Positions 14,274 to 16,094 of a stretch of DNA of 16,094 bases are shown here, in pieces. A program made the position numbers and the translations under genes. Each line of letters starts with the position of its first letter. The first letter of the stretch is position 1. The notes under the pieces are model-generated. The model searched no databases and had not been told where the DNA came from. It worked only from the letters and a program-made list of their open reading frames with translations. The stretch is from Chloroflexota bacterium. GTDB lineage: Bacteria; Chloroflexota; Limnocylindria; Limnocylindrales; CSP1-4. The stretch covers positions 1 to 16,094 of the forward strand of contig JAJYDP010000031.1 of assembly GCA_021777365.1 (NCBI GenBank). Direction: 5' to 3'.

Positions 14274-15650
14274 ATGAGCCGGCGCTGGTCCGTGGGCCTC
14301 GGCAACATCGTCGCGGTGGCGCGGCGCGAGTTCGTCACGCGCGCCACCACCCGCAGCTTCGTGATCTCCACCGCGCTGCTCGTGGTGGCGGCCGCGATCC
14401 TCGGGCTGGCCCCTGTCGTGATCGGGTACATCGACCGGAACACGTCGCAGTCGATCGAGGTCCACGTCGGCGCCGCGGACCTGCACGGCGACCCGGTCTC
14501 GACGCTCGACGCCCTGCTCAACGCGCCGGCGCTCCAGGGCGGCGCCGGTGCCACGGACGGCAGCGGAGCCGGCACCACGCCGGGCGGACCCGCCACCAGG
14601 GACTACCGGGTATCGCTTGCGCCCGACCTGGATGCGGCGCGCCGGCAGGTGGAGGACGGCAAGCTCGATGTCCTGGTCGACATCGAACGGGACGCGTCGG
14701 GCGACGCGGTCTTCACCATCTATGTGAACGACCCGGCGATGAGCAGGACCCCGGACCTGGTGCGACAGGCGGCGGCCTCCATCGCCATCGCCGACCGCCT
14801 TGGGCGGGCCGGCCTCTCGGGGGCGCAGCAGGCGGCCCTCTTCGCGCCGCCGCAGGTCACCGTCCGCTCGCCCGACACGTCTCAGCCGGCGTCCACTGCC
14901 CAGGGGGTGACCGGCGAGATCGCCGGCTTCGCGGTCACCTTCGGCCTGGTCCTCTTCCTCTTCATGGCCGTGATCCTCTACGGCACCTGGGTCGCGATGA
15001 GCGTCGTCGAGGAGAAGAGCAACCGGGTGATGGAGGTGATCCTGGCCGCCGCCACGCCGTTCCAGCTCCTCTCCGGCAAGGTCCTCGGCGTGGGTGCCAC
15101 GGCGCTGGTGCAGTACGTGATCGTGCTGGGTGCGGCGCTCCTGGCCCTGGTGGTCCAGGGCCAGGTCGGGATGCTGGTGCTCGGCGAGACGGGCGGCCTC
15201 TCCATCCCCCAGGGGCTCACGCCGGGGCTCCTCGTCGTCTTCTCCGTCTACTTCGTCCTGGGCTTCCTGCTCTACGCGGTCCTCTTCGCGGCCGCGGGCT
15301 CACTGGTGAGCCGGCAGGAGGACGTGAGCCAGGTGGTGACGCCCATGACCCTGGTTTCCACGGCCGGCTACCTGGTCGGCGTGTACGGCTCGATCGGGAT
15401 CCTGGACCCGAAGGCGCCCTGGCTGGTGGTCCTCTCCTGGGTGCCGTTCCTCTCGCCCTACATGATGCTGGCCCGGGTGAACGACGGGAGCGCGGCGCCG
15501 GTCGAGGTGGTCGGGACCATCCTGCTGCTCGCGCTCACGATCGTCGGGGCGGTCTGGGTGGCGGCCCGGATCTACAGCGCGGGCGTGCTCATGTACGGGC
15601 AGCGCCCGGGCGTCCGACGGATGTGGCGGGCCATCCGGGAGGCGCGCTGA
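14274..15650 (+). CDS. ABC-2 type exporter permease (NatB/YhaP-like)
   Basis: This permease of 458 residues partners the preceding ATPase. After a basic start and the REF(V) element typical of the family comes helix 1 (SFVISTALLVVAAAILGLAP). A large extracytoplasmic domain of about 165 residues follows, then a block of five or six helices. The loop VVEEKSNRVMEVILAAATPF is the conserved cytosolic coupling element of NatB/YhaP-type permeases. Further helices cover FGLVLFLFMAVILYGTW, ALVQYVIVLGAALLAL, VVFSVYFVLGFLLYAVLF and the final VVGTILLLALTIVGAVWVA. I favour the ATG at 14274 because GGGGAGGG lies 7 bases upstream. The ATG at 14256 overlaps the ATPase stop (ATGA), would add six residues and remains possible. 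Exported substrate is unknown; sodium, antibiotics or lipids are the usual options. Confidence 0.92.
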   Translation: MSRRWSVGLGNIVAVARREFVTRATTRSFVISTALLVVAAAILGLAPVVIGYIDRNTSQSIEVHVGAADLHGDPVSTLDALLNAPALQGGAGATDGSGAGTTPGGPATRDYRVSLAPDLDAARRQVEDGKLDVLVDIERDASGDAVFTIYVNDPAMSRTPDLVRQAAASIAIADRLGRAGLSGAQQAALFAPPQVTVRSPDTSQPASTAQGVTGEIAGFAVTFGLVLFLFMAVILYGTWVAMSVVEEKSNRVMEVILAAATPFQLLSGKVLGVGATALVQYVIVLGAALLALVVQGQVGMLVLGETGGLSIPQGLTPGLLVVFSVYFVLGFLLYAVLFAAAGSLVSRQEDVSQVVTPMTLVSTAGYLVGVYGSIGILDPKAPWLVVLSWVPFLSPYMMLARVNDGSAAPVEVVGTILLLALTIVGAVWVAARIYSAGVLMYGQRPGVRRMWRAIREAR

Positions 15651-15681
15651 GATCGGGCGGCGCCGGCGGCGCCGCCCGATC
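15651..15681. terminator. Perfect 14-bp-stem hairpin between convergent permease and nrdJ genes
   Basis: GATCGGGCGGCGCC and GGCGCCGCCCGATC are exact reverse complements around the loop GGC, beginning right after the permease stop codon. It lies 39 bases past the stop of the convergent nrdJ. Position and symmetry fit a bidirectional terminator, although no T-run is present on either side, as is common at this GC content. Confidence 0.75.
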
Positions 15682-15720
15682 CCGTCCGCGCATGCGTGGA
15701 TCCGCGGCGCCGCCCGGCGA

Positions 15721-16094
15721 TCAGCTGCAGCCGCTGGTGCTGCCGCAGTTGAGGCACTTGTAGCAGCTGCCGTTGCGCACCATGATCGAGCCGCAGTCGG
15801 CGCAGCTCGGCGCGTCCGCCTGGGCCTGGAAGGCGACCCGCTGACCGCGCCCGAGCTGGAGCCCGAGCGACCTGGTGCCGTTCGTCCGCCCCGTGGCGTG
15901 CCCGTTCGCATCCGCCCGCGCCGTCTCGCCCGGGGTCTCGCCGCTCTCCGCCGCGGGGGGCTGCGCGGCAGGGGTCCCCGTCCCCGGGGTCGCGGCCGTC
16001 GAGGAAGCCGCCGGCGTGGGCGCGGCCCCGGCGGTCGTCGGCTGCGGGGCCTTGACGGTCTCCCGGGTGCCGGTTCCCGGCTCCGCCGGCACGG
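15721..16094 (-). CDS. nrdJ: Vitamin B12-dependent (class II) ribonucleotide reductase, C-terminal fragment
   Basis: Only the last 124 or so codons lie in the window; the frame is open through the right edge. The end of the protein, reading CADCGSIMVRNGSCYKCLNC then GSTSGCS, is the zinc-ribbon/redox-Cys tail that closes adenosylcobalamin-dependent ribonucleotide reductases. There the Cys residues bind metal and re-reduce the active site. Before it, GLQLGRGQRVAFQAQADAPS is the usual joining segment. About 75 residues upstream are a Pro/Ala/Thr/Gly-rich linker that presumably joins the tail to the catalytic barrel outside the window. The complete enzyme reduces ribonucleotides to deoxyribonucleotides and works with or without oxygen. 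The catalytic domain is not visible, so the call rests on the distinctive tail. Confidence 0.9.
   Translation of the reverse strand, partial: VPAEPGTGTRETVKAPQPTTAGAAPTPAASSTAATPGTGTPAAQPPAAESGETPGETARADANGHATGRTNGTRSLGLQLGRGQRVAFQAQADAPSCADCGSIMVRNGSCYKCLNCGSTSGCS

Overview
This is a very GC-rich stretch (by eye clearly above 65-70% G+C) of a bacterial chromosome. It is densely packed with ordinary single-copy genes, and I see no RNA genes, insertion sequences, phage genes or CRISPR arrays. The content fits Chloroflexota (for example a Limnocylindria- or Thermomicrobia-like lineage) and, less well, a high-GC actinobacterium. Pointers are a B12-dependent ribonucleotide reductase tail, a PAC2 protein, a TPM-domain protein next to PspA, a parvulin with a membrane anchor, Thr/Pro- and Ala/Pro-rich secreted linkers, and one start that looks leaderless. 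The taxon is inferred from gene content and not proven.

Layout, left to right. (1) 1-1170, minus: an NRAMP-superfamily metal transporter cut by the window edge, with a divergent substrate-site motif. (2) 1338-4142, minus: a four-PAS, GAF-like, EAL protein, predicted to degrade c-di-GMP. (3) 4322-5302, minus: an unrecognised soluble protein that may hold two PH-like folds. It lies head-to-head with (4) 5618-7708 and 7779-8489, plus: a membrane-anchored TPM-domain/coiled-coil protein followed by PspA, which together form an envelope-stress module. (5) 8622-9245 and 9366-11291, minus: an amicyanin-like copper lipoprotein and a membrane-anchored peptidyl-prolyl isomerase with three parvulin-like repeats. 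(6) 11433-12284, minus: a PAC2 protein, divergent from (7) 12446-12976, plus: a small exported repeat protein of unknown role. (8) 13309-14259 and 14274-15650, plus: an ABC-2 type exporter pair (NatA/NatB-like). (9) 15721 to the right edge, minus: the C-terminal zinc-ribbon tail of class II ribonucleotide reductase, convergent with the exporter across a perfect 14-bp-stem hairpin.

Much of the region deals with the cell envelope: PspA/TPM membrane maintenance, an extracytoplasmic foldase, a copper lipoprotein, a secreted repeat protein and an exporter. The least described items are the possible tandem-PH protein opposite the TPM-PspA pair, the exported protein with duplicated DNHGxAVSxVA motifs, the low-complexity insertion inside the first parvulin repeat, and the paired hairpins ahead of the ABC exporter. 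I did not find convincing evidence for a wholly new multi-gene system.
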